A stretch of 57,730 nucleotides of DNA from Treponema sp. (GTDB taxonomy: Bacteria > Spirochaetota > Spirochaetia > Treponematales > Breznakiellaceae): positions 1 through 57,730 of the forward strand of contig WRLP01000017.1 in the NCBI GenBank assembly GCA_009777535.1, written 5' to 3'. The position numbers and the translations under genes are program-made. Numbering within the stretch: the stretch's first letter is position 1; each line of letters opens with the position of its first letter. Of the stretch, positions 26,635-34,429 are shown piece by piece. The notes beneath the pieces are model-generated. The model was given only the letters and a program-made list of their open reading frames with translations, ran no database searches and was not told the origin of the DNA.

Positions 26635-27119
26635 GAAAACAACGTGTTCGCTGTAAAATAAACGGCAGGGATACCGAAACCATGGTAGATATCCGCGCCT
26701 CGCTGACAGATATGCTTCGCGGCGAGTACCGTCTTACCAGCGTAAAAAAAGGCTGCGAGGTCGGGGAGTGCGGCGCCTGCAATGTAATAATTAACGGAGA
26801 ATGTTATAACTCGTGCATTTACCTCGCAATTTGGGCTGATGGGAAGGAAATCATCACTACAGAAGGCCTGTTAAGCGCTGATGGGCAGTTGTCTGAAATC
26901 CAGCAGGCCTTTATCAACGAGGGCGCGGTTCAGTGCGGCTTCTGTACGCCCGGCTTCATCATCAGCGCCGCAGAAATTGTACGCTCTGGTAAAAATTACA
27001 GCGATGATGAGCTGCGCACCCTTCTTTCAGGACATTTGTGCAGATGCACAGGGTACGAGAATATTTTTAAGGCAGTAAGAAAGGTAAGCCTGTTGACTGC
27101 TAATAGAAGGAGAAAGTAA
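26631..27119 (+). CDS. xdhC: Xanthine dehydrogenase, 2Fe-2S subunit
   Basis: 162 residues with two [2Fe-2S] centres. The plant-type ferredoxin centre is GCEVGECGACNVI plus a later Cys; the second is QCGFCTPGF with HLCRCTGYENI. It wires the Mo site to FAD. Its start codon overlaps the xdhB stop, and the next ATG (DUF975 gene) follows its stop directly, so that gene may share the transcript. Confidence 0.92.
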   Translation: MRKQRVRCKINGRDTETMVDIRASLTDMLRGEYRLTSVKKGCEVGECGACNVIINGECYNSCIYLAIWADGKEIITTEGLLSADGQLSEIQQAFINEGAVQCGFCTPGFIISAAEIVRSGKNYSDDELRTLLSGHLCRCTGYENIFKAVRKVSLLTANRRRK

Positions 27120-27857
27120 ATGGACTATAGCACGATTCGATCAAACAGGGAATTACGGGCTCATGCAAGGCTGCAGCTGAAGGGTGCGTGGGCGAAAATG
27201 GCTTTTGCTTATTTTATTTTGTTTTTGATTTATATTCCCAATAATGTAATTTCTTCACTGGATTCACTCCACCGGTGGATACCGGAAATACCTTCGTTTT
27301 TGGGGATCAGCGTGGCAATGTCAATATTCAGTTTTTTGGCAGCCGGTCCGTTTGAATTGGGTTTTGCCGGTTATTTTATAAAGAGAATTCGCGGTGAAGA
27401 AATTTTTACCAGAAATATATTTGATGGCTTTAAACGGTTTTTTCCGGGTTTCCTGTTAATATTTTTGATTTTTATTTTTACTTTTTTATGGAGTTTATTA
27501 TTGATTATTCCCGGAATAATTAAGTATTACGGGTATTCAATGGCATTTTATATTATGTATGATAATCCTGATATTAAACCCCTGGAAGCGATAAAAAGAA
27601 GTAAAATTATGATGAAAGGGTATAAATGGAAATATTTTTTGCTTGAATTGAGTTTCATCGGATGGGGTTTGCTCACTGTCTTAACATTATTTATAGGTAC
27701 CTTATGGCTTAATCCTTATATTAGTCTTTCTAAAACAAATTTCTATGAAAATTTGAAAAAAAATCAGGAAAAGTTACATCAGGAAAAGATACCAGGAAAA
27801 TTATCCATGGATGAAAAATTATTTGAAGCATCAAAACCCCGGGTAATAATAGGGTAA
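27120..27857 (+). CDS. DUF975-type membrane protein
   Basis: 245 residues starting directly at the xdhC stop, with AGAAGGAG upstream. The N-terminal STIRSNRELRAHARLQLKGAW segment and the ARxQL-type start match DUF975 integral membrane proteins. About five hydrophobic helices are visible (ILFLIYIPNNVISS; LLIFLIFIFTFLWSLLLIIPGIIKYY and others). Function unknown. Base composition turns AT-rich here compared with xdhABC. Confidence 0.75.
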   Translation: MDYSTIRSNRELRAHARLQLKGAWAKMAFAYFILFLIYIPNNVISSLDSLHRWIPEIPSFLGISVAMSIFSFLAAGPFELGFAGYFIKRIRGEEIFTRNIFDGFKRFFPGFLLIFLIFIFTFLWSLLLIIPGIIKYYGYSMAFYIMYDNPDIKPLEAIKRSKIMMKGYKWKYFLLELSFIGWGLLTVLTLFIGTLWLNPYISLSKTNFYENLKKNQEKLHQEKIPGKLSMDEKLFEASKPRVIIG

Positions 27858-27864
27858 CGCTCAT

Positions 27865-27884
27865 CTTTTTTCTGTAGAAAAAAG
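27865..27884. terminator. AT-only hairpin after the DUF975 gene
   Basis: CTTTTTTC (27865-27872), loop TGTA, GAAAAAAG. A perfect 8-bp but weak stem between two convergent genes; there is no T-tract beyond it. Confidence 0.35.
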
Positions 27885-27964
27885 TTATTAATTAGTGAAG
27901 ACAGTTATTCCAAAAATTTGGCTAATATATTGGGTTTTGCTAATTAGTTTCCTCACTCCGTTCG

Positions 27965-28504
27965 TCAGTCAAAGACTTGAAGAATTTTGAACAGCGATTC
28001 GGCAATTTGCTTTTCTGAAATTTTTTGTTTGTTAAAAAGCCATTCCTCTAAAACACCAATAACGCCCGATGTAATGAACAAACACTCTATTAAGTCATGC
28101 TGGGATTTCTTTAATTTTGGGTTTTCCTGTATCATTTTTTTCTGGAAAATTTTTTTTAACTTGTACAAATTTCTACTTGAGCTTCCGGCGCCAATAAGGA
28201 GTAAAAAGGTTGGCCGGTTTTTTACAATATATTCCGTTATGGCGCTTATAAAACCCATTAAAGCAGCCTTGTCATTGGCTGCACATGATTTGTCAAGAAG
28301 CAGCTCTATTTCATGGTATAAGTCATTCTCTATTTGCTCATACAAATCATAAATATCCTTGTAATGTAAATAAAAGGTTCCTCTTCCAAGCTCGGCTAAT
28401 TCTGATATTTCAGCAACCGTGATTTTACTGAGGCTCTTTTTACCCAACAGCGTCAGGAAAGCATTGCGAATGGCCTTTTGTGTTTTTTGTATTCTTCTGT
28501 CCAT
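27965..28504 (-). CDS. TetR/AcrR family regulator
   Basis: 179 residues from ATG 28504, which has GGGG 5 nt upstream; the TTG at 28525 is less likely. The helix-turn-helix is residues 17-55 (KITVAEISELAELGRGTFYLHYKDI). The C-terminal ligand domain is divergent. It probably controls itself or the divergent lipoprotein gene: a 7-bp inverted repeat lies on its promoter. Confidence 0.85.
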   Translation of the reverse strand: MDRRIQKTQKAIRNAFLTLLGKKSLSKITVAEISELAELGRGTFYLHYKDIYDLYEQIENDLYHEIELLLDKSCAANDKAALMGFISAITEYIVKNRPTFLLLIGAGSSSRNLYKLKKIFQKKMIQENPKLKKSQHDLIECLFITSGVIGVLEEWLFNKQKISEKQIAESLFKILQVFD

Positions 28505-28558
28505 TTTTCCCCTGTTTTTGAACAATTTAACCGAAGGTGTCTGAATTTATACACTTGA

Positions 28559-28588
28559 TGTATAATTGATAATTGGATTGCATCAATT
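28559..28588 (-). promoter_or_regulatory. TetR gene promoter with candidate operator
   Basis: On the minus strand, TTGATG (28586-28581), a 16-bp spacer and TATACA (28564-28559). AATTGAT (28564-28570) and ATCAATT (28582-28588) form an inverted repeat over the spacer, suiting autorepression. The rest of the gap to 28800 holds a weak plus-strand TATAAT at 28594 and nothing else I can name. Confidence 0.45.
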
Positions 28589-28800
28589 TGAATTATAATG
28601 CACATATGTACAAAAGGCAACACATGTTTTGAAACAATATGAAAGCATTGGTTTTATTTATCCAACTTATTTCTGGGGGCTGCCAAAAAAGGTTATTGAA
28701 TTTAATAATAAATAAAAGGTGATAAACATCCCCTTTACCATTTCAATCAAAAACAGGTAAAATGGCTACAATGAACATAACAACCGCCAAGGAGTTATTT

Positions 28801-30120
28801 ATGAAAAAGACAATTAATCTTTTTGGGATTATTGCCGTTGTTGCAATAATCGGGTTTTCAACGGCTGCTTGCGACACCGGAACTACCGGCGGTAACGGCG
28901 GAAAACCCTCGCTTGATCCTGCCCTTATTGCAAAATGGTATTTATATCCGACTCAAGTTGATGATCCGGAGGCGGAGCCTATATTTGAGATTACCTCTTC
29001 CGGAAGACTCATCAGCGAAGCAAATACAAGCGGAGAAATCAACGTCACTACATCAAGAGGAGTAATCAGCGCAACTGTTACTTTGAACGGACAGACCGTT
29101 GAAGGTGGAACAGCCAATTACACCGTTACCGGGAATAAATTAATGCTTTCAAATCCAATGCTCAATGGTGTTCCCAGTGGCATATTTCTATCATTTGTCA
29201 GTGCTATTGAATCTGCCCACACACTTTCCCAGAGTATGGGTGGTCTACTTGATGCCGATGGCTATTTTCATAAGAGCAGCACTGGTACTGGTACTGGTAC
29301 CGGTACCGGTACTGGCGGCGGCAATGGCGATACTACACCAAAAACATTAGTCATTACCGGAATTGATGCGGACTTAATAGCTCAAAGTTTCCTCGGTGGA
29401 TTTATAGCCGTTTTTCCTGCCGGTACATCTGCATGGGACGTAATAGCTGATATTCAGGCTTTTTCTTCAGGAGGAGGAACGTTACAAAAAGTGGTGGCAG
29501 GACAGGATTTTGAAAATATTGACCCGCCGGTTCAAACAGGGCAAACATTTACTGTTACCGTACCTTTGTATGCACTTGATGAAACGCCATGGAAAGGTAA
29601 CGGAAATTTTGATATCTACCTGGCTGTTTCTGATGGAGTAAAAGGGTTTCTTTATCAGTTTGCAAATGTATCTGTTACATCCGGTACAACATCCATTTTA
29701 GCGACAAGTGCTGTTTTGGTAAACGAACAGGAACTGCCGAAAATCTCCGGTATTAGCGGAACAATTTCCTTAATCAATGTCCCCAGCGGTTATCAAAATT
29801 TGAGAATATGGGTTAATGTTAATGGCTATAAAACAAATGACGACAATTGGTGGAACGAAAGCCGTGGTGAAAATGGAGTAAACTACAATTTAGGAAATAC
29901 TGATCTCCCCTGGTCGATCTCAGTTGAGCGTCTTGTCTGGCTGAGAGGAGAAGGTGATTTTTTCCCGGCGAATTTATCTTTTCGTGTAACTGTTATGCCG
30001 CAGAGCAATTCTACGGGGGAATATCATGTGTTTATTAACCCGCAGATGTTTTTCAATAGCTTAGAAGAAGCCAACGGGATAAATCTTGGTATAGTTGACC
30101 TTGCCAGACCTCAACCGTGA
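28801..30120 (+). CDS. Lipoprotein with Gly-Thr linker
   Basis: 439 residues from ATG 28801 (AAGGAG 6 nt upstream; the ATG at 28762 has none). Signal peptide MKKTINLFGIIAVVAIIGF with lipobox STAAC. The N-terminal domain (LDPALIAKWYL, ITSSGRLI) resembles small beta-rich lipoprotein modules common in treponemes. A low-complexity (GT)n linker near residue 160 separates it from a beta-rich C-terminal region. No catalytic motif is seen; probably exposed in the envelope. Confidence 0.75.
   Translation: MKKTINLFGIIAVVAIIGFSTAACDTGTTGGNGGKPSLDPALIAKWYLYPTQVDDPEAEPIFEITSSGRLISEANTSGEINVTTSRGVISATVTLNGQTVEGGTANYTVTGNKLMLSNPMLNGVPSGIFLSFVSAIESAHTLSQSMGGLLDADGYFHKSSTGTGTGTGTGTGGGNGDTTPKTLVITGIDADLIAQSFLGGFIAVFPAGTSAWDVIADIQAFSSGGGTLQKVVAGQDFENIDPPVQTGQTFTVTVPLYALDETPWKGNGNFDIYLAVSDGVKGFLYQFANVSVTSGTTSILATSAVLVNEQELPKISGISGTISLINVPSGYQNLRIWVNVNGYKTNDDNWWNESRGENGVNYNLGNTDLPWSISVERLVWLRGEGDFFPANLSFRVTVMPQSNSTGEYHVFINPQMFFNSLEEANGINLGIVDLARPQP
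29280..29314 (+). repeat. Hexanucleotide tandem repeat, ACTGGT/ACCGGT
   Basis: About six copies of a 6-bp unit (actggt, accggt) encode the GTGTGT linker of the lipoprotein. Six is a multiple of three, so copy-number change would alter linker length only. Confidence 0.8.
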
Positions 30121-30179
30121 ACGCAAAGGGATTATTTTTGGAGATCGTTATAATGGGGGCTTAAAGCAGAGAGTAAAAC

Positions 30180-30650
30180 ATGAGGCGAAAAAACAGGGAA
30201 ATACAAAGTATAGAATCCATGATGGAAATCATTGAAAAATGTAAGCATTGCAGAATCGGGCTATCTGTGGATAATAATCCATATATTGTTCCGCTCAACT
30301 ATGGATATTCATATCAAAATAATAAGTTAACATTGTATTTTCACAGCGCTAAAGAAGGTAAGAAAATTGATATAATAAATATTAACAATAAAGCCTGTTT
30401 TGAAATTGATTGTGATACAAAACTAATTGAGGGTGAAATTGCCTGTAAATACGGCTATGAGTATAAAAGCATAATAGGGTTTGGTAAAATTATTATTCTG
30501 GAAACAGACAAAGAAAAAATTGAAGGATTAAATAAACTAATGGAACACCAAACCGGAAAAAATGTGAATTATACATTTACAGAAGATGAGCTAAAAAAAG
30601 TGCTTGTGTATAAAATGGAAGTAAATGAATTTACCGGCAAGGAAAGATAG
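30180..30650 (+). CDS. Nim-like pyridoxamine-phosphate-oxidase-fold flavoprotein
   Basis: 156 residues. The MRRKNREI start, CRIGLSVDNNPYIVPLNYGY and LYFHSAKEGKKIDII motifs match the NimA/pyridoxamine 5'-phosphate-oxidase-related family, which binds FMN or heme and includes 5-nitroimidazole reductases. The substrate here is unknown. It starts 59 bp after the lipoprotein and is convergent with the methylase gene, 2 bp apart. Confidence 0.8.
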   Translation: MRRKNREIQSIESMMEIIEKCKHCRIGLSVDNNPYIVPLNYGYSYQNNKLTLYFHSAKEGKKIDIININNKACFEIDCDTKLIEGEIACKYGYEYKSIIGFGKIIILETDKEKIEGLNKLMEHQTGKNVNYTFTEDELKKVLVYKMEVNEFTGKER

Positions 30651-30652
30651 GC

Positions 30653-32023
30653 TCATCTTTTAATTCTATAAGTTCCATTATGTTTTTCTATGTTAATATA
30701 ATCTAAATATTTTTCTTCATTAAATGCTTTATTTTTAATAAAATATCCTGTGTGAATTGGCAGTTGTTCCAAATCACTCCGCAGAATTTTATGTGTGCGA
30801 AAAATATTCATAAAAACCCAATTCATAAATCCGCTGTTGAGCAAGGCAGATAACTGTCGCCCTGAAATTGGAAAAGTTTTGTTTAATATAAGCATATTGG
30901 CGCTGTTAAGAATGTAATTCTGTTTTGTATCACAATAAAAAACCAGATTACCGGAAATAAAACGGTATATCAATTTTTCTTTCGCTTTATAAAGTTCAAG
31001 GGGTGCGACCTGCTGACAATCAGATAAATCCTCGGATATAAATAAAACCGGTTCTTTTAATCCAGTGGGGGTAATATCCTGCCCGCGATATATCGGAACA
31101 AAACCTGTTTTATGTACAGATTTGCATATTTTTTTGTTGTTTCCGGTAACAATTCCTAACCCCCATTTTGCGTTATTTACAAGTGTTACATGAGGCAGCG
31201 AATAAATATGCTCTATGACCCTGTTTGTTTCGCTGTTAGTAAAAAAATTGAAAATATGTTTTGGAATTTGATTAAAACTTTGTTGGTTTCGTTCTATTTT
31301 ACAGTTTTCTGTTTCACATATAATTTTTGTAATTGCACTAGACTTTATATTTTTCAAAATGATTGCTTGCGCCCGTGTCAAGAGTCTTTTAAATGGTTTC
31401 CCATAATCAATCAGCCTTTCTATCTGTAGATTTAGTGCGGCTTTTCTTGCATCTTCAAAAGTTGATATATTGAAAAATGCTTCAGGTAAAAGGAAACCAA
31501 GTTTCCCGCCGTTTTTTAAAATCTGCAGACAGGCAAAAAAGAATAACGAACTTGTATCCATGCTTTTTCCTGCTTGATAATCTACTGAAAATCCATCCTT
31601 TTTTTTCTTTGTCAGTTTTTTTCCCCAGGGTGGGTTTGTAAAAATATAGTCGTATTTTACAGTTATTTCTTTTGCCAGCAAAAGGAAATCACCGCAAACA
31701 ATGTTTTTATTTATAATACCTGTCTTTTCAAGAATACGTTTCTTTGTAATTTTAACTGCATTAATATCAGTGTCGAAACCATAAATATTTTCAGGCTTAA
31801 AGCCTTTTTCTATTGCCTGAACAATAAAATTTCCGCTGCCACAGCAGGGATCCAAAAAAGTTTTATTTTTGGTAATTTTAATGCTTTTTAACATATCAGC
31901 AATGATGTTAGCAGGTGTATAATATATTCCTTCTTTATTGCGTAATTGAGTAGAAAGCGATTTTTCGTATTCTTGCCAAATATTATCGTTAAATTTTCCG
32001 ATGATATTGGTTTTTTGTTTCAT
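30653..32023 (-). CDS. N6-adenine DNA methyltransferase, Eco57I/TaqI-like, solitary
   Basis: 456 residues. SAM-binding motif I is DPCCGSGNF (about residue 58), and the catalytic motif IV is NPPW (TNPPWGKKL), typical of N6-adenine methylases. The C-terminal half, with YRGQDI and LNSGFMNWVF, resembles TaqI-type target recognition domains. No restriction endonuclease is adjacent. No Shine-Dalgarno; the promoter's -10 box is 7 nt before the ATG, suggesting a leaderless mRNA. Confidence 0.85.
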   Translation of the reverse strand: MKQKTNIIGKFNDNIWQEYEKSLSTQLRNKEGIYYTPANIIADMLKSIKITKNKTFLDPCCGSGNFIVQAIEKGFKPENIYGFDTDINAVKITKKRILEKTGIINKNIVCGDFLLLAKEITVKYDYIFTNPPWGKKLTKKKKDGFSVDYQAGKSMDTSSLFFFACLQILKNGGKLGFLLPEAFFNISTFEDARKAALNLQIERLIDYGKPFKRLLTRAQAIILKNIKSSAITKIICETENCKIERNQQSFNQIPKHIFNFFTNSETNRVIEHIYSLPHVTLVNNAKWGLGIVTGNNKKICKSVHKTGFVPIYRGQDITPTGLKEPVLFISEDLSDCQQVAPLELYKAKEKLIYRFISGNLVFYCDTKQNYILNSANMLILNKTFPISGRQLSALLNSGFMNWVFMNIFRTHKILRSDLEQLPIHTGYFIKNKAFNEEKYLDYINIEKHNGTYRIKR

Positions 32024-32030
32024 TAAATTA

Positions 32031-32060
32031 ATTTTATAAAATATTATTTCTTTCTGTCAA
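32031..32060 (-). promoter_or_regulatory. Promoter of the methylase gene
   Basis: On the minus strand, a perfect TTGACA (32060-32055), an 18-bp spacer and TAAAAT (32036-32031). The ATG at 32023 follows after 7 nt. Confidence 0.7.
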
Positions 32061-32127
32061 TTGTAGACAAAAAAATATTTGTATGGTATTTGTAATGTAA
32101 CATTGTTAAACAAAAGGAGACAAATTT

Positions 32128-32859
32128 ATGAAAGCAAAAAAATCTTTTTTACTCCTGGTTTTGGCGGCAATATTTATATTCGGGTGTGATAAAGGCAATC
32201 AAAAAAATCAAAGTACAATTTCTGTATTGGGAACGGGTACAGTTTTGGCACAGCCGGATATAATTCAGGTTAGAATTACATTAAGCAATGTGGCCGTAAC
32301 AACCAAAGCAGCCCAAGACGAAGTAAGCAGAATGATCAGGCAGGCGCTGGCAATAATTAAAGATGCCGGTATTGAAGAAAAAAATATTACGACTGCTTCT
32401 TTAACATTCGGCTCGGAATATGAATATACAACCAGGCGTATTTTGATTGGGCAAAAAGCCGAACAAGGTATTACTTTTTCTGTTGATAATGCAGACGGAA
32501 ACAGCGAAAGATTTTCCGAAATAATTGACAAGCTCATAATGATTAATGGGATTGAGTTAAATTATATAAATTTCAACGTAAAAGACAATACAGACTATTT
32601 TATTAGATCCCGTGAACTTGCGTTCCAAAAGGCACAGGAAAAAGCCAAACAATATGCCGAACTTTCAAATCTTAAAATAGTCAGGGTTTTAAATATATCA
32701 GAAGAAATAGGGCAGCATATATCGCCAATGAGCAACAGATTTATGAACAATAGTATGGAGTATCAAATGGGTGCCGCCAGGGATGCTTCTTCAACAATAG
32801 TACCGATGGGTGAATTGGAAATAACAACAAGAATATTTGTGGAGTTTCTTTTAGAATGA
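32128..32859 (+). CDS. SIMPL (DUF541) domain lipoprotein
   Basis: 243 residues with Shine-Dalgarno AAAAGGAG. Signal peptide with lipobox IFIFGC (Cys20). The rest is a SIMPL domain: ISVLGTGTVLAQPD at the start, the ITTASLTFGSEYEY strand, and a C-terminal RELAFQKAQEKAKQYAELSNLK helix. Function of the family is poorly known (envelope and stress-related). Its stop codon directly adjoins the left repeat of the island. Confidence 0.85.
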   Translation: MKAKKSFLLLVLAAIFIFGCDKGNQKNQSTISVLGTGTVLAQPDIIQVRITLSNVAVTTKAAQDEVSRMIRQALAIIKDAGIEEKNITTASLTFGSEYEYTTRRILIGQKAEQGITFSVDNADGNSERFSEIIDKLIMINGIELNYINFNVKDNTDYFIRSRELAFQKAQEKAKQYAELSNLKIVRVLNISEEIGQHISPMSNRFMNNSMEYQMGAARDASSTIVPMGELEITTRIFVEFLLE

Positions 32860-32955
32860 AATCTTCCTCTTTATCCGCCTGACCAGCGCCTCCGGCATCG
32901 CGTTTACAATAAAAATGAACAGCCGGTTGATTAGGCCGCCGGGTGTAAACTGTGC
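32860..32955 (-). pseudogene. 3'-end relic of an SDR gene; left direct repeat of the island
   Basis: 96 bp matching 41458-41553 with 8 mismatches by my count, in the same orientation. On the minus strand it still reads AQFTPGGLINRLFIF and then VNAMPEALVRRIKRK, ending in a stop; it matches the last 35 or so residues of the SDR at 41437. Nothing upstream of it resembles the rest of that gene. Confidence 0.85.
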
Positions 32956-32984
32956 TCCATAAACTAATAATAATTTTTTTTACT

Positions 32985-33018
32985 CCATCATGCCGTGATT
33001 AAATAGCGTGGGTACACT
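32985..33018 (+). promoter_or_regulatory. CCATCATG motif, copy 1, upstream of the FlhA-like gene
   Basis: CCATCATGCCGTGATTAAA (32985-33003) is followed by GCGTGGGTACACT. TACACT (33013-33018) could be the -10. The same arrangement occurs at 33924 and 36820. The core TCAT-N3-GTGA is a short dyad, so it may be an operator. Confidence 0.45.
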
Positions 33019-33040
33019 GTTTTCATAAGGAGAAACTACA

Positions 33041-33820
33041 ATGGATTCAAAAAAATTGGCGTTCATTCCCTTGTCGGCGATAATAGCAGTTGTGATTCTA
33101 TTTTTTCCCCTTCCGGCAGTAATACTTGAAGGTCTTTTGGTATTAAACCTAGTTTTCGTTTCTCTTCTTCTCACAATAACACTTCATTTCAAAAAAACCG
33201 CGGATTTTCCTCTCTTTCCAACTGCACTTTTCGTATTATTGATCTTTAACTTGATACTCCACATTTCTATTACTCGGCATATTCTCATTAAGAGGGCAGT
33301 ATTTGACGGGCAGGTGATTTCGATGATTACTTCTTTTATCTCAGGTTCCAATGGATTAATAAACCTTGTCGTTAACGGTATAATATTTTTGGCCTTCCTT
33401 TTAGTAGTGGCAATAGCCGTAAAGGGAGCAGTCCGTATTTCAGAAGTGGCTGCCCGTTTTTCCTTGGACTCAATGCCGGCTAGACAAATGACCATTGATA
33501 CGGAATACAATTCCGGAACAATAACCGAAGAAGAATCCATAGTTCAGAAAACAACGCTTCAGCGGGAATTCGATTTTTTTGTTGCCCTTGACGGTGTCAG
33601 TAAATTTATTTCCGGCGGTTTTATAGTTGTTATTTTTATTACTTTAGTCAGCATTATTGGGGGGATTATCATCGGTACCAAACTTCACAATGAAGATATC
33701 ATCGCTAAGGCAAATATTTATGTTCCCTTGTCTATTACAGCCGGGTTTTTTGCACAGTTGCCTATTTTTCTGGAATCCATAGTTGTGTGGGTTATTGTTA
33801 GTCGTATTGGATCAAAATAA
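33041..33820 (+). CDS. Stand-alone FlhA/FHIPEP-family membrane domain
   Basis: 259 residues with Shine-Dalgarno AAGGAG. It matches the N-terminal membrane half of FlhA-type export gate proteins from end to end: two TM helices (7-50), the FPLFPTALFVLLIFNLILH segment, a TM near 107-128, the hallmark loop RISEVAARFSLDSMPARQM (132-150), then GGIIIG and AQLPIFLESIVVW. It stops exactly where FlhA enters its linker, so the roughly 350-residue cytosolic domain is absent. Conserved charges are kept at R132, R139, D143, D184 and K188. The two Gly-Asp motifs (Salmonella D208 and D249 by my recalled alignment) are G193 and A234. A working export gate is unlikely. Confidence 0.82.
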   Translation: MDSKKLAFIPLSAIIAVVILFFPLPAVILEGLLVLNLVFVSLLLTITLHFKKTADFPLFPTALFVLLIFNLILHISITRHILIKRAVFDGQVISMITSFISGSNGLINLVVNGIIFLAFLLVVAIAVKGAVRISEVAARFSLDSMPARQMTIDTEYNSGTITEEESIVQKTTLQREFDFFVALDGVSKFISGGFIVVIFITLVSIIGGIIIGTKLHNEDIIAKANIYVPLSITAGFFAQLPIFLESIVVWVIVSRIGSK

Positions 33821-33875
33821 TTTTACTTCGATTTCCTTCAAATTCAGTTATTTAAGTATAGTCTACATGGTTGCT

Positions 33876-34026
33876 CACAGAGTGATGGGTTAAAAATATT
33901 CAAAAACATTTTATCTTTTTTTTCCATCATGTAGTGGTTAACATGTGAGGAATAAAATATATTACGGAAATCGGAAAAAACTTGCTAAAAGCGATGCTTT
34001 CACCCATCAATTACACAGATAGACAG
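33876..34026 (+). pseudogene. Relic of the 5' end of a WYL-regulator gene
   Basis: This stretch is a diverged copy of 36770-36922, covering promoter region and first 21 codons of the WYL regulator. From 33964 the start ATG is now ACG, and the frame still reads NLLKAMLSPINYTDRQ where the intact gene reads NLPRAILSRIYYIDRQ. Homology stops at 34026. A second CCATCAT motif lies at 33924. The remaining part of the 33821-34115 gap holds only the promoter below. Confidence 0.75.
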
Positions 34027-34060
34027 TTGTGCGAAATTTTTGAAATTTTAAATATGATAC

Positions 34061-34089
34061 TTGACAAAATAATGATAGATTTGTATTAT
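34061..34089 (+). promoter_or_regulatory. Strong promoter of the zinc-ribbon/nuclease cassette
   Basis: Perfect TTGACA (34061-34066), a 17-bp spacer and TATTAT (34084-34089), 35 bp after the WYL relic ends. The ribosome site ATAGGAG precedes ATG 34116. Confidence 0.7.
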
Positions 34090-34115
34090 TTAACTGAAAT
34101 TGATAGGAGAATTTA

Positions 34116-34301
34116 ATGAACGATCTTAAATGTAAGTATTGTGGGCAAAAGTTTATGGGGGGTGTTTCATGTCAACGAAGTCCGATAAAAAAACACATTG
34201 CTTTTCAAAATAGTAAGAACTGTGTTTATTGTGGTCAAATATTCGTAGTAGGTGTTTCTTGCCAGCGAAGCCCAACGAAAAAACACAGATTGGAGGAGTA
34301 A
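34116..34301 (+). CDS. Tandem zinc-ribbon mini-protein
   Basis: 61 residues made of two 30-residue copies. Each has C-x2-C-x9-C-x7-H: C6, C9, C19, H27 and C36, C39, C49, H57, around the shared GVSCQRSP-x-KKH. Each copy could bind one Zn. A good Shine-Dalgarno and strong promoter support it being real. It may bind nucleic acid or a partner protein; this is inference. First gene of a cassette with a micro-ORF, a two-TM protein and a nuclease. Confidence 0.75.
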   Translation: MNDLKCKYCGQKFMGGVSCQRSPIKKHIAFQNSKNCVYCGQIFVVGVSCQRSPTKKHRLEE

Positions 34302-34360
34302 TTTATTTTAGGGATATAATTTTTTACATTCACAAAATAACAAATTTATATGGAGAATTT

Positions 34361-34429
34361 ATGAGTGACAAAGGCAAATTATTAGACATTGTTGATAACT
34401 TAAAAAAAGTATTAAGGGAAATGCAATGA
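34361..34429 (+). CDS. 22-residue ORF coupled to the two-TM protein gene
   Basis: ATG 34361 with TGGAG upstream encodes 22 residues (MSDKGKLLDIVDNLKKVL...) that form one amphipathic helix. Its TGA overlaps the next ATG in an ATGA, so ribosomes finishing it would restart on the membrane-protein gene. It may be a small protein partner or a coupling leader. Confidence 0.55.
   Translation: MSDKGKLLDIVDNLKKVLREMQ

Noticed and set aside
28601-28800. A short gene before the lipoprotein (ATGs at 28615 and 28638)
   Set aside because: No frame is longer than a few tens of codons and none has a ribosome site.
33041-33820. Simple unknown membrane protein
   Set aside because: The FHIPEP-family loop (RISEVAARFSLD and following residues) and flanking helices match FlhA too closely.
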